A DNA stretch of 64,000 nucleotides from an uncultured Collinsella sp. (GCA_959026725.1 CAUFMG010000004.1:98553-162552), one strand, 5' to 3'. Counted from the first letter of the stretch, positions 29,130 to 37,900 are shown. Numbers and translations: made by a program. Notes: generated from the letters alone by a model not told the origin.

Positions 29130-29166
29130 ATGGCTCGGTTCCAACCCACCTTGGAACCGGGCCATA
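29130..29166. terminator. Terminator between convergent genes
   Basis: Stem TATGGC...GGTTCCAA / TTGGAACC...GCCATA with a 6-nt loop, just past the PNPOx-like stop and ahead of the convergent kinase's stop. Confidence 0.8.
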
Positions 29167-29169
29167 CGC

Positions 29170-31362
29170 TTATGAAGCGTCGGCGGCTATGTGTGCAAGC
29201 GCCTCAACGAGCTCCTGCGAGCTCACGGGTTTACTCAGGTGCGCGTCCATGCCTGCCTCACGCGAAAGCCTGCGGTCGTCGGCAAAGGCGTTGGCGCTCA
29301 CGGCAATAATCGGCGTGGTCGCGGCATCCTCGCGATCGAGTGCTCGAATCCGACGCGTAGCCTCAAGGCCATCGATGCCAGGCATCATGATGTCCATCAA
29401 CACCACGTCGTACTCGAACGGCGCGCTCGCGGCAAACATCTCGACGGCAGACTCACCATCCTTGGCATGCGTCACGACGGCACCGGCACGGCTGAGCGTA
29501 AACTGCGCGATCTCGGCGTTCAGATCGTTATCCTCTACGAGCAAAACGCGCAGGCCCTGGAGCGCATCGCCATCGCCCGCACCTACGCGAACTGCCTGAA
29601 GAATCTCGGAGCGGTCGCACTTCTCGAACGGTAGGCGGATGGTAAACGTCGTCCCCTGCCCCAAGACACTCGTAAAGTTCATGGTTCCGCCCATAAGCTC
29701 GACCAACTGTTTTGCGATGGGCGCGCCCAGGCCAGTTCCCGATGAAGCGCCTTCCACCTGCTGCTCCTCGCGGCAAAACGGCTCGTAGAGGTGCTGCTGG
29801 AACTCCTCGCTCATGCCAATACCGTTGTCGGCGATCGTGTATTCATAGACGGGGACGCCATCCGCTGGCTCCACCTCGCGGCACACCAGGCGAACATAGC
29901 CTCCCTGGCGGTTGTACTTGACAGCATTGCCGGCAATATTGAGCAACAAGCGCTTGAGGTGCGTCACGCTCACCCGCACATAGGGATGATTAAGCGTCTG
30001 CTGGTCGCAGATAATTGTCACCAGGCGCTCCTCGGCCTGGCGCTCAAGAATATCGCGCACCTCGTGGTTGAGGGTCGCCAAGTTTGTGGGAACAAGCTCC
30101 AGGTCGACCTGCCCGCTCTCCAGGCGACTCATATCCAGCGCCTCGTTGGCAAGGTCGAGCAGCAGTCCCGATGCCGTCCAGATCTTCGAGCGGCACTCGG
30201 TCTGCTTTTGCAGATCGTCCGCATTGGCATCGCCGACCTCGACCATGCCGCGAATGCCGTTGATGGGCGTGCGCAGATCGTGGCTCATGCGGCGCAAAAA
30301 CTCCGTCTTTGCCGAGTTGGCAGACGAGGCCTCACGCGCCGCCTTTGCCAGCTTGTCGCCATAGTCGCGCTCCTGCTGCAGCAAGTCCGTCAAACGTCGA
30401 CGATCAGCGCGGCGGCGCGCCATCACAACAACGGCTATAACACCGCTGTAGAGCACCAGCACGCCGACAGCAACAGCCGCGACGACCTCAAAGTAACGCC
30501 GCGCCGAGGCATAGGTGTACACGTAGAACCCGCGCGCTTTTCCAAATGTGCCCAAATACCACTCGCCGTTGGCGTTAACCAATCTGACCTTACCAGCCGG
30601 GCATCGATCCTTTATACCGTCGACAATGAAGACATCCGTCGCAGGCAGATCAAACACGCCCAATATGGTGGGTTCAACGGCATTGGTCGCAACGACCTTG
30701 CCGTCGCTTTCGATCACGATATTGCCGCTGTCGATGGTCTCATAACCACCGAGCAAGCTCTGCAGTTTGAGCGTATTGCTCGCGACCGCCTTGGCGCTCT
30801 GGTGTCTCACTGCGGCAACGATGCCCTCGCCATCCTGCCTAGTCACGCAGCCAATGTCTGCGACCGAATCATCCGCAAGCGTGATACGGGCGGTATAGGA
30901 CTTAAGCGGATGGGCCGCCACCTCCAACACGGGCGCTTCCTTGAGATACGTAGCGAGCGACTCGTAGCCCACGTCATCCGTCGAGCACTCGGACACCAAG
31001 CTGCCCGATGCGTCCGTTACGATCAGTGCACTCACGTTGAACTGGTCGGCATATTGCTCCAGCGTGGCGTTATCCACCGAGCGGTCGCGCTCCATATCGC
31101 GCGCTGCCTCTCCGGCAATCTCCATAACACGAATCAGGTTTTTGGTCGTATAGGCGCTGTTGAACGCATCGTAGGAAAGGCTCTGCGTCGCCACGTAATC
31201 GACAACGTCGGCAAAGCGCTGCTCGGCTTGGGCCGTCGTGTAACCGTAGCTCATCATGCCGGCAACAACCGAGAGCGCTATCCCCAGCAGGGCGACAAGG
31301 AGCCATGCCCCTGCCGAACGATTGCCCCGCTCCTGAGCGGCGTGGTCGGGCGCATCAATCAT
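29170..31362 (-). CDS. Hybrid sensor histidine kinase (cache-type sensor)
   Basis: 730 residues: two membrane spans (about 19-41 and 292-314) bracketing a 250-residue extracytoplasmic domain, HisKA with His361 (MSHDLRTPINGI), HATPase (NIAGNAVKYNRQGG; GTGLGAPIAKQL) and a C-terminal receiver with Asp657 (LMDIMMPGIDG). ATG 31362 overlaps the stop of the upstream solute-binding lipoprotein (ATGA), so the two are translated together. The kinase half closely resembles that at 25774-28578. Confidence 0.93.
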   Translation of the reverse strand: MIDAPDHAAQERGNRSAGAWLLVALLGIALSVVAGMMSYGYTTAQAEQRFADVVDYVATQSLSYDAFNSAYTTKNLIRVMEIAGEAARDMERDRSVDNATLEQYADQFNVSALIVTDASGSLVSECSTDDVGYESLATYLKEAPVLEVAAHPLKSYTARITLADDSVADIGCVTRQDGEGIVAAVRHQSAKAVASNTLKLQSLLGGYETIDSGNIVIESDGKVVATNAVEPTILGVFDLPATDVFIVDGIKDRCPAGKVRLVNANGEWYLGTFGKARGFYVYTYASARRYFEVVAAVAVGVLVLYSGVIAVVVMARRRADRRRLTDLLQQERDYGDKLAKAAREASSANSAKTEFLRRMSHDLRTPINGIRGMVEVGDANADDLQKQTECRSKIWTASGLLLDLANEALDMSRLESGQVDLELVPTNLATLNHEVRDILERQAEERLVTIICDQQTLNHPYVRVSVTHLKRLLLNIAGNAVKYNRQGGYVRLVCREVEPADGVPVYEYTIADNGIGMSEEFQQHLYEPFCREEQQVEGASSGTGLGAPIAKQLVELMGGTMNFTSVLGQGTTFTIRLPFEKCDRSEILQAVRVGAGDGDALQGLRVLLVEDNDLNAEIAQFTLSRAGAVVTHAKDGESAVEMFAASAPFEYDVVLMDIMMPGIDGLEATRRIRALDREDAATTPIIAVSANAFADDRRLSREAGMDAHLSKPVSSQELVEALAHIAADAS

Positions 31363-32228
31363 GACAGGCCCTCCATATTCAAAAATGGCGAAGGGTCATC
31401 AAAGTACTTTGACACCAGGCGTTCCATGGTGCCATCGGCAAGCATTTCTTGGTAGGCACGGGTGAGCTTAACGTCGATGCCGCGCGTATCGTTGATGTCG
31501 AAAGCAGTGCCCAAACCAACTTCTAGCAGCGGCTCATCCAAAATGCGATACGTTACGCCATAGTCTTTTTCGTAGGTGAGCAACGACGACTCATGTGCGG
31601 CGATGGCGTCGACCAGGCCCTCGACGAGCGCCGGATTCAGGTATGAACGGTCCGAAAAACTGTAGAGCTCTTTGATCTGCGGAACGTTTTCATTTGTACG
31701 ATTGAGCAAAATGTCCTCGGGCTTGGTGGTGGATTGAACCGCCACGACCTTATCCTCAAGATCAGCAAGCGTGTAGATATCGCTCTGGGGATCGACCGCG
31801 ACCACCTGGCGGCTCGCAAGGTACGGGCCGGCCCAACGATACTCGTTTTCGCGACCCGTCATGCTAAAGCTGCCCATGACACAATCGAGCTCGCCGCTCG
31901 CCAGCAGCTCTTTCTTCTTTTCCCAATCGATCAGCTGATACTTTGACTTGTAACCAATGCGGGCCAAAGCCTCGGTTAGTATCTCGACATCCAGGCCAAC
32001 GATATCGCCGTACTCGTCGGTATACACAAACGGTGGATAGAGGTCGCTGCCGACGTTGAGCGTCTTCAGGTCGTCGTCCTTTACCTGCGTGGCGTCCGGG
32101 GCTTTTGATGCTGGCGTCGAGGCTTCGTCATTGTGCCCGGAACAGCCAGCTATCGCTACGACAAAGGCACTCGCTACCGCAAGCGCAACAAACAACGATA
32201 TGGCAACCGAGCGACGGGGTCTTTTCAT
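31359..32228 (-). CDS. Solute-binding lipoprotein (SBP_bac_3)
   Basis: 289 residues. MKRPRRSVAI, a hydrophobic segment and lipobox AIAGC (Cys29) indicate a lipoprotein. LNVGSDLYPPFVYTDEYGDIVGLDVEI is the start of a type 3 solute-binding domain, ending PFLNMEGLS. ATG 32228 has GGAG upstream. No transporter is adjacent; its gene overlaps the kinase, so it probably presents ligand to that sensor rather than to a permease. Confidence 0.9.
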   Translation of the reverse strand: MKRPRRSVAISLFVALAVASAFVVAIAGCSGHNDEASTPASKAPDATQVKDDDLKTLNVGSDLYPPFVYTDEYGDIVGLDVEILTEALARIGYKSKYQLIDWEKKKELLASGELDCVMGSFSMTGRENEYRWAGPYLASRQVVAVDPQSDIYTLADLEDKVVAVQSTTKPEDILLNRTNENVPQIKELYSFSDRSYLNPALVEGLVDAIAAHESSLLTYEKDYGVTYRILDEPLLEVGLGTAFDINDTRGIDVKLTRAYQEMLADGTMERLVSKYFDDPSPFLNMEGLS

Positions 32229-32320
32229 CGAGCTCCAGACGATCCTGTTTGCAGACTGAAATGCTAAAAAATAATAGCAAACGAAACCACTCGAGTGCCC
32301 AATGGTTACAGACGTTTTAC

Positions 32321-32362
32321 CATGCGGGGCCTTCCAGCCGACTTGGCAGAAGGCCCCGCATG
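32321..32362 (-). terminator. Terminator after the MalY-like gene
   Basis: Perfect 14-bp stem CATGCGGGGCCTTC / GAAGGCCCCGCATG with a 14-nt loop. It lies after the minus-strand MalY-like stop and before the lipoprotein gene. Confidence 0.8.
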
Positions 32363-32372
32363 CAGTGCTCAC

Positions 32373-33587
32373 TTACCGTGCATTAAAAACGTAGCGGTCC
32401 AGGCGGTCGCACGCCTCCCTTACGCGCGAAAGCGGCAGCGCCAGATTCACGCGAATGTGGCAGGGCCCGTGGAACGGGCGGCCGTCCTGATATCCCACGC
32501 CCACGCGCGCCCCCTCGTCGAGCAGCCACTGAATATCGCGGCCATGCTCGCGGCACCACTCGGTGCAGTCCAGAAACACCATGTACGTGCCCTGCGGACG
32601 CGAATAGGACACACCCTCAAAATGCTCATCCACGTAATCGCAGAAGTACTCGATATTGTCGGCAAGCACCTGGTTGAGCTCGTCCACCCACTCGTAGCCT
32701 TGCGGCTGGTAGGCACCGATAAGCGCATGCATGGAGAGGACGTTCATCTCGTTGTAGTGAGTCTTGTTGGACACGGCGCAGATGCGGTCGCGCAGCGTCT
32801 CGTTGTAGATAATGTGGTAGCTGCCGACCAGACCCGCCAGATTGAACGTCTTGCTCGGCGCATAGAGGGCAACCGTGCGCATGCGGGCATCCTCGCTCAC
32901 CGACTGCGTCGGGATATGCTTGTGTCCCGGCAGGATGATATCGGACCAGATCTCGTCCGAGATCACCACGCAATCGTGCTGGCGATAGATGTCCATGGCG
33001 TGCTCGATCTCATCGCGCTCCCATACGCGGCCGCAGGGATTGTGCGGCGAGCAGAATACCGCGGCATGGATGTGGTTTTGGGCGAGCTTGCGCTCCATGT
33101 CCTCAAAGTCCATGCGCCACACGCCCTGATCATCGAGCTTAAGCGGGCTGTGGACAATACGATAGCCCGCGGCTTCGATAGACTTGGTAAAGCCGATGTA
33201 GGTGGGGCTGTGGACCAGCACCGCATCGCCCGGCTGAACATACGCACGCAGCGTCGACACGACACCGCCCAGCACGCCGTTTTCGTAGCCGATATGTTCA
33301 GGGCGCAGGCCCTCGACGCCATTGCGGCGGCCCTGCCATTCGATGATGCGGTCAAAGTACTCGGGGCGCGGATTGAAATAGCCAAACATGGGGTGCTGGG
33401 CGCGCTGAATGATGTGTTCCTGGACCGTGGGCACCGTGGCAAAGTTCATATCGGCCACCCACATGGGAATGCGGTCGAAGCCCTCGTCGGGTGCGTTCGG
33501 AGCCATACCGGGGATCTCGCCCCAAGAGTCAACGGCGATGGAGTCCATGCCGTGGCGGTCGATAAGCGAGCTAAAGTCGTATTTCAT
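32373..33587 (-). CDS. MalY/PatB-family cystathionine beta-lyase-like aminotransferase
   Basis: 404 residues. Fold-type I PLP enzyme; PLP lysine is in APSKTFNLAGLVGSY, with FCSPHNPCGRVW and ISDEIWSD typical of MalY/PatB. These cleave cystathionine or C-S bonds; MalY also represses maltose genes in E. coli. ATG 33587 follows GGGAG (MKYDFSS); the longer frame lacks a site. Confidence 0.9.
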   Translation of the reverse strand: MKYDFSSLIDRHGMDSIAVDSWGEIPGMAPNAPDEGFDRIPMWVADMNFATVPTVQEHIIQRAQHPMFGYFNPRPEYFDRIIEWQGRRNGVEGLRPEHIGYENGVLGGVVSTLRAYVQPGDAVLVHSPTYIGFTKSIEAAGYRIVHSPLKLDDQGVWRMDFEDMERKLAQNHIHAAVFCSPHNPCGRVWERDEIEHAMDIYRQHDCVVISDEIWSDIILPGHKHIPTQSVSEDARMRTVALYAPSKTFNLAGLVGSYHIIYNETLRDRICAVSNKTHYNEMNVLSMHALIGAYQPQGYEWVDELNQVLADNIEYFCDYVDEHFEGVSYSRPQGTYMVFLDCTEWCREHGRDIQWLLDEGARVGVGYQDGRPFHGPCHIRVNLALPLSRVREACDRLDRYVFNAR

Positions 33588-33698
33588 GCTGAGCTCCCGT
33601 GCAAAGTGATTGTTTTGGTAGGCGTTATTGTCCACCAGCACGGGCGATTTTGGCATGGGGTTTGGCGCTTAATTTGACGGGTGCGGACGAATGGCTGG

Positions 33699-34436
33699 TT
33701 AGTCTTGCGCGTCGTTAACGGCGACCACGGTTAGCTGGGTTTTATCGACCGTAAAAGATATGTCGAGCCCGGCAAAGGCCAGGTGATAGACGCGGTTTGG
33801 CTCGTACTTGCTGTCTGCGCGGCGCGGGTCTTGGCGAAGGACCTCGACCAAGCCGGGGAGCTTTGCGGGCGAGACCATATCCTGCAGCGCCTGCGGAAAC
33901 TCAACATCGAGCTCTTGCCACGGAGCATCCTCAATCCAGCCGCCCGTTGCATCCGGGTGGCAGTCCGCAAACGGAATGTAGGGCTTAATGTCGTAGATGG
34001 GCGTGCCGTCGCGCAAGTCGGCCCCCAACACATGGATGATGGGACCATCGTCGGTAAGCTCCACGCGGTCGAGCTTGACGCAGGTGAGCCCAATGGGATT
34101 AGGGCGAAACGGACTGCGCGTGGCAAACACACCCACGCGCTCGGCTCCGCCCAGACGCGGCGGGCGCACGGTTTTCGACCATTTTGCGTTGGTTCCGGAC
34201 CTGTCCCGCGTCTTGGCATCGGCGGCTATGTCCTTAGCCGTGCCGCCGGGTGTGCCGTTTTCAAAACGCCACAGCAGCCATAGGTGAGAGAAGGAGTCCA
34301 GACCCTCAACCGCTGCATTGGAGGCAAATTCCGGCTCAAAAACGATGCGTCCCTGCAGATGAGGCGCCAAAAAGCTGTTGCGCGGAATGCCGAACTTCTG
34401 CGGCAGGTCGGTATGTATGTGTGCAATAGGTTCCAT
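33699..34436 (-). CDS. trmO: tRNA (N6-threonylcarbamoyladenosine(37)-N6)-methyltransferase
   Basis: 245 residues. MEPIAHIHTDLPQKFGIPR and FATRSPFRPNPIGLTCVKL are signature segments of TrmO (TsaA/YaeB), which methylates t6A37 of tRNA-Thr. GADLRDGTPIYDIKPYIPF follows. ATG 34436 is chosen by family alignment; the ATG at 34445 also is in frame and neither has a strong binding site, so the transcript may be leaderless. Divergent from the TipAS-type regulator. Confidence 0.9.
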   Translation of the reverse strand: MEPIAHIHTDLPQKFGIPRNSFLAPHLQGRIVFEPEFASNAAVEGLDSFSHLWLLWRFENGTPGGTAKDIAADAKTRDRSGTNAKWSKTVRPPRLGGAERVGVFATRSPFRPNPIGLTCVKLDRVELTDDGPIIHVLGADLRDGTPIYDIKPYIPFADCHPDATGGWIEDAPWQELDVEFPQALQDMVSPAKLPGLVEVLRQDPRRADSKYEPNRVYHLAFAGLDISFTVDKTQLTVVAVNDAQD

Positions 34437-34577
34437 GCCGGTCATTGTACGGCATGGAGGTGTGGGGCGTTGCGCGCAATTCTTCGCCGCAGTCCTCCGT
34501 CGTGCAACCAACGGTTGCTTGGAAGGGCACCTGCTGCCGCGTATGCTTAAGCCATCAACCAGCAGAAAGGAGCCGCT

Positions 34578-35405
34578 ATGGCCTTTGCAGAAAAGCTCAT
34601 CGCCGTCCGTCGCGCCCATCGCCTTACCCAGGAGCAGCTCGCCGCCAAGCTCTTCGTCACACGCCAAGCCGTCAGCCGTTGGGAGCGTGGCGAGGTCACA
34701 CCGGGCATCGACATGATGAAGCTCATCGCCGCCGTAACCGGAGAACCGCTGTCCCACCTGCTCGAAATGCCTGAGCACTATTGCCAGAGCTGCGGCATGA
34801 TACTCACGCCCGACGACTGCGGCACCGATGCTGCGGGCATCGCGACCGACCATTACTGCAAGTGGTGCTACGACCACGGCAAGTACACCTACGAGACCAC
34901 GATGGAGGCGATGATCGAGGACTGTGCCCCACGGCTGGCGCAAAACACCGGCATGTCGCTCGACGAAGCCGTCTCGCTCATGGGCGCCGTCCTGCCGCAA
35001 CTGGAGCGCTGGCGCACCGTGCAGGAAAACGAGGAGCGCTACGGCGACGAAGCCCGGAAGCGCTACGGCGACGAGGCGATCGACGCAGCAAACGAAGCAC
35101 TGCTGGACATGGACCCCGAGACATGGAACGACATGAAGGAACTTGAACGCGCTATTCTGGGCCAACTCTCGATTGCCATGGGCGATGGCGATGCGAATGG
35201 AAGCGAGGCTCGCAAGCTTGTCGCGATGCATCGTCGTTGGATTGGTCTCAACTGGGGACGCGAACCCCAGAACGAAGCGTACCTGGGCCTCGCCCACGGC
35301 TATCTTGCCGACCAGCGCTTTATCGACTACTACGACAAGCCCTGCGGCACCGGAGCTACGGCGTTTCTGGTCCAGGCCATCGAGTCGTCTTTGGCGCGTG
35401 CATAG
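34578..35405 (+). CDS. XRE-family regulator with zinc ribbon and TipAS domain
   Basis: 275 residues. HTH_XRE (about 1-58: RLTQEQLAAKLFVTRQAVSRWERGE), a zinc ribbon (Cys69, Cys72, Cys94, Cys97: CQSCGM...CKWC), and a C-terminal TipAS-like domain ending YLADQRFIDYYDKPCGTGA. TipAS in TipA binds thiopeptide antibiotics and is normally fused to MerR. AAAGGAG precedes ATG 34578. This XRE fusion is unusual; what it senses and controls is unknown. Confidence 0.85.
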   Translation: MAFAEKLIAVRRAHRLTQEQLAAKLFVTRQAVSRWERGEVTPGIDMMKLIAAVTGEPLSHLLEMPEHYCQSCGMILTPDDCGTDAAGIATDHYCKWCYDHGKYTYETTMEAMIEDCAPRLAQNTGMSLDEAVSLMGAVLPQLERWRTVQENEERYGDEARKRYGDEAIDAANEALLDMDPETWNDMKELERAILGQLSIAMGDGDANGSEARKLVAMHRRWIGLNWGREPQNEAYLGLAHGYLADQRFIDYYDKPCGTGATAFLVQAIESSLARA

Positions 35406-35456
35406 ACCGCGGCGGCTTTGGGTATTTCAATCGAAACCTCAACCGATTGGAGACCC

Positions 35457-35702
35457 ATGGCTACTAATCATGAGCTCACGCTGTACGTTATGACCGGCTG
35501 CCCGTATTGCATAAAAGTCAAGCGATTCCTTGCCGATAACGGTGTGACCATCCCCGAGCGCAATATCTCGACCGATACCGAAGCCGAGCAGACACTCATC
35601 GCCGTCGGCGGAAAACGCCAGGTTCCCTGCCTGTTCATCGACGGCAAACCACTCTACGAATCGAGCGACATCATCGCATGGCTGCAGGAGAATCTGCTCT
35701 AG
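35457..35702 (+). CDS. Glutaredoxin-family protein
   Basis: 81 residues. LTLYVMTGCPYCIKVKRFL (CPYC redox pair), RQVPCLFIDGKPLYESSDII with the cis-Pro and GSH-binding loop. Cytosolic thiol-disulfide protein, NrdH/Grx size. GGAG precedes ATG 35457. It follows the TipAS regulator by 51 bp on the same strand. Confidence 0.92.
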   Translation: MATNHELTLYVMTGCPYCIKVKRFLADNGVTIPERNISTDTEAEQTLIAVGGKRQVPCLFIDGKPLYESSDIIAWLQENLL

Positions 35703-35740
35703 TACGCACGCTCTGTCCGTCCAGGGCCCCAGCCCATACG

Positions 35741-35820
35741 ACCCAAACATGTACACCAGCATCCAAAGTCGACATTTTTCGACATCTTTGGATGCTGGCG
35801 TACAGCTTTTGGGTAGTCAT
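35741..35820. repeat. 80-bp hairpin repeat, copy 1
   Basis: Starts ACCCAAACATGTAC and contains CCAGCATCCAAAG / CTTTGGATGCTGG around TCGACATTTTTCGACAT, ending GGGTAGTCAT. The copy at 36815-36897 differs at only a few positions and has the same orientation. Confidence 0.9.
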
Positions 35821-35903
35821 GGACGCTCTTAGCCGGCTAATTGTTTGAGGCGACCTTTGGATTATGGCTGTTTGACGCCTCTGGAAAGGTTTCCGAGAGG
35901 GCT

Positions 35904-36133
35904 GTGGTCAAAAAAGGGCAAATATGAGTACTGCTACCTGTTTAGTAGCAGCGATTTTGATCACTTCAGGAACTATTCAACGTTCCATACGTCCGTAGAC
36001 GACGCTATTTCTCCTCATATGTTCAATAAAAGTAGCTCCTAATGGGAACAAGTCTCATCAGGAGCTACTATTTATAGCAAAATAAATGCAACTATAATGG
36101 CAACAGTACTCATATTTGCCCTTTTTTGACCAC
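35904..36133. repeat. Inverted pair of 30-bp repeats
   Basis: Arms (35904-35933 and 36104-36133) are perfect reverse complements, beginning GTGGTCAAAAAAGGGCAAAT, separated by 170 bp. The arrangement is that of a MITE-like or foldback element without a recognised transposase. Confidence 0.85.
36031..36069. repeat. Hairpin within the island
   Basis: AGTAGCTCCT (36031-36040) and AGGAGCTACT (36060-36069) form a 10-bp stem with A/T-rich flanks on both sides, terminator-like in either direction. Confidence 0.65.
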
Positions 36134-36235
36134 GACCCTCCAGAATAGCCGCTGAGGACGACACTAAATGACAAAATCCGACACTTGGACATTCTTATAT
36201 GACTAGCCATTGAAGGACACCTAACGACTACTCCC

Positions 36236-36260
36236 ATTCGCGACACACTGTGTCGCGAAT
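36236..36260. repeat. 25-bp near-perfect palindrome
   Basis: Twelve-base arms ATTCGCGACACA / TGTGTCGCGAAT around a single central base. This is typical of a protein-binding site rather than a terminator, as there is no loop. Confidence 0.8.
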
Positions 36261-36453
36261 TAAGCTGGTCCCATTATCGAAGACCAGTGAGAGCTCCTGC
36301 TCAGAATCTCGATAGCTTAATAAAGCGCTCCCCTCCGGAAGTTCAATGAGCATCCAAATTCCAGGCTGAAAAGCAAAGGAGTATCGAAACCGTCAATGCT
36401 CATTTCCTATCGAACACGCGGGTCAAAACAAGCTAATTAGCCTGATAAACTGT

Positions 36454-36482
36454 TTGTATTTTTGTCTACAAAACTGTATACA
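36454..36482 (+). promoter_or_regulatory. Promoter and operator for the RHH gene
   Basis: -35 TTGTAT (36454-36459), 17-bp spacer, -10 TATACA (36477-36482). The dyad TTTTGT-CT-ACAAAA (36460-36473) fills the spacer, the expected place for autorepression by the ribbon-helix-helix protein. Confidence 0.6.
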
Positions 36483-36536
36483 AAAAGAGTATCCGTTGAC
36501 CTCTGCTCGACATTATGCCGATCGATAGGAGGCGCT

Positions 36537-36803
36537 ATGGACGCTAAGCAGCTCGAAAAGATGATGGGGTTTGCTCCCGGAGAGTTGGAGAAAGCCGCGG
36601 AGGCATACGAAAAAGATGAGTGGCCGAAGGGTCGCACCATCAAGCTGGGAAGGCCGTCAATCTCCGATGAGCCAAGCGTTGTTTTATCGGCACGTGTGGG
36701 TGAGTCTGTTCTTGATGCGTTTGACGCAAAAGCAAAGCGCCATGGGCAAACACGCACGGAGCGACTCAGGGAGCTCATCACGCTCGATGCGATGATTGCC
36801 TAG
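36537..36803 (+). CDS. Ribbon-helix-helix (CopG/MetJ-type) DNA-binding protein, orphan
   Basis: 88 residues. The last 45 read VVLSARVGESVLDAFDAKAK..GQTRTERLRELIT, the strand-helix-helix of RHH antitoxins and repressors. The N-terminal half (ELEKAAEAYEKDEWPKGRTIKLGRP) resembles antitoxins linked to toxin genes. No toxin follows; the 80-bp repeat comes 12 bp after the stop. AGGAGG precedes ATG 36537. Antitoxin remnant or stand-alone repressor. Confidence 0.8.
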   Translation: MDAKQLEKMMGFAPGELEKAAEAYEKDEWPKGRTIKLGRPSISDEPSVVLSARVGESVLDAFDAKAKRHGQTRTERLRELITLDAMIA

Positions 36804-36814
36804 TCACCCTCCGA

Positions 36815-36897
36815 ACCCAAACATGTACGCCAGCATCCAAAGTCGACATTTTTCGACATCTTTGGATGCTGACGTACAGTTTTTGCGGGTAGTCATC
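36815..36897. repeat. 80-bp hairpin repeat, copy 2
   Basis: Direct copy of 35741-35820. It runs into the type B palindrome at 36890-36945, and lies between the RHH gene and the convergent dihydrouridine synthase. Confidence 0.9.
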
Positions 36898-36945
36898 GGG
36901 GACGTTCTTAAATGACTAGTCGCTAAAGAACGTCCCCGATGACTA
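36890..36945. repeat. Type B palindrome, copy 2
   Basis: Arms of 20 bp (36890-36909, 36926-36945) starting TAGTCATCGGGGACG. The right end is one base from the stop codon of the dihydrouridine synthase gene on the minus strand. Confidence 0.9.
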
Positions 36946-36946
36946 A

Positions 36947-37900
36947 CTAGCCGCGGAAGCGAGCTATGGGTGCGAGTGGCTGCTCGCGAAAGACCCGCTC
37001 GACGGCGGCGCGGTATTCGTCGACTTTTTTGGTCTTACGTACGAGCTTGTGAACGGTAGCGGGGTCAGCGAAAGCGCACTTGGCGTAGAACCACCACTCC
37101 TTCATACGAAAGACCGCGTTGCCGCCAATCTCTTCTGCATAGACCGCAAACAGCGTGTCGTGGAAACGCTGCAGTTCGGTTGCCGTGGCAGCAGGACCGC
37201 CCTTAACCATGCGAGCCAGCGCGGGGTTCGCGAGCAGGCCACGCCCTAGCATTACATGGCGCGTGTCGGGATAGGCCTCCGCCAGCGCGTCCATATCCTC
37301 AAGATCGAAAATGTCGCCGTTATAGGCCACCGGAAACGGCGCACGCTCCAGCGTCTCGCCGTAAAACTCCTTGCGCGGCGAGCCCGTATAACGGTCCTTC
37401 TGTACGCGCGGGTGCACAATCAGCTCTGCCAACGGCATGCGGCAATACAGATCGAGCACACGTTCATACTCGTCATCGCGTTCCAACCCCAGCCTGGTCT
37501 TTACCGATACCGGCAACGGCGACCGCTCGCACACATCGCTTAAGAACGCCTCGAGCTCGTCGAGATTGCGCAAGAAACCCGAGCCCTTGCCCTTGGCGAC
37601 AACCGTTCCCGAAGGGCAACCCAAGTTGAGATTGACCTCGCGGTAGCCCATGTCGGCGAGCACCTGTGCCGCCCACACAAACTCGTCCGCGTTCTTGGAC
37701 ATCAGCTGAGGCACTACGTTGAGCCCCTGGTTATTGGCAGGATCGATCTCCTTAAACGCCTTGCCGCCAAAGCGATTTCCCACCCGCGGCGGCGGCAAAA
37801 ACGGCGTGTAATAGCAATCGAGCGCGCCGAAGCACTCCGCATGCACGCGACGGAACACATGCCCGGTTATCCCCTCCATAGGGGCCAACGATAGAATCAT
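36947..37900 (-). CDS. tRNA-dihydrouridine synthase
   Basis: 317 residues. LAPMEGITGHVFRRV at the N terminus (FMN-binding), LNLGCPSGTVVAKGKGSGFL with the catalytic Cys in GCP, SVKTRLGL, and YNGDIFD identify the Dus family. The protein reduces specific uridines in tRNA with FMN/NADPH. The DusA/B/C subgroup is not decided. ATG 37900 follows GAAGAG. Starts 25 bp from the palindrome downstream of the next gene. Confidence 0.9.
   Translation of the reverse strand: MILSLAPMEGITGHVFRRVHAECFGALDCYYTPFLPPPRVGNRFGGKAFKEIDPANNQGLNVVPQLMSKNADEFVWAAQVLADMGYREVNLNLGCPSGTVVAKGKGSGFLRNLDELEAFLSDVCERSPLPVSVKTRLGLERDDEYERVLDLYCRMPLAELIVHPRVQKDRYTGSPRKEFYGETLERAPFPVAYNGDIFDLEDMDALAEAYPDTRHVMLGRGLLANPALARMVKGGPAATATELQRFHDTLFAVYAEEIGGNAVFRMKEWWFYAKCAFADPATVHKLVRKTKKVDEYRAAVERVFREQPLAPIARFRG

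Larger units (their letters stand above)
35703..36536. other. AT-rich repeat island without a supported protein gene
   Basis: Most of this 834-bp stretch is clearly more AT-rich than its neighbours. It contains an 80-bp hairpin repeat (35741-35820), 30-bp inverted arms (35904-35933, 36104-36133), a 10-bp-arm hairpin (36031-36069), a degenerate type B element (36187-36220), a 25-bp palindrome (36236-36260) and a TGAGCAT / ATGCTCA dyad (36347-36353, 36396-36402). Both 30-bp arms encode the same WSKKGKYEYC peptide outward, but neither small frame has a convincing binding site. It looks like decayed mobile or repeat DNA. Confidence 0.6.

Noticed and set aside
35845..36246. Two small genes encoding WSKKGKYEYC peptides
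   Set aside because: The shared peptide is a by-product of the 30-bp inverted repeat; neither frame has a ribosome binding site or family.
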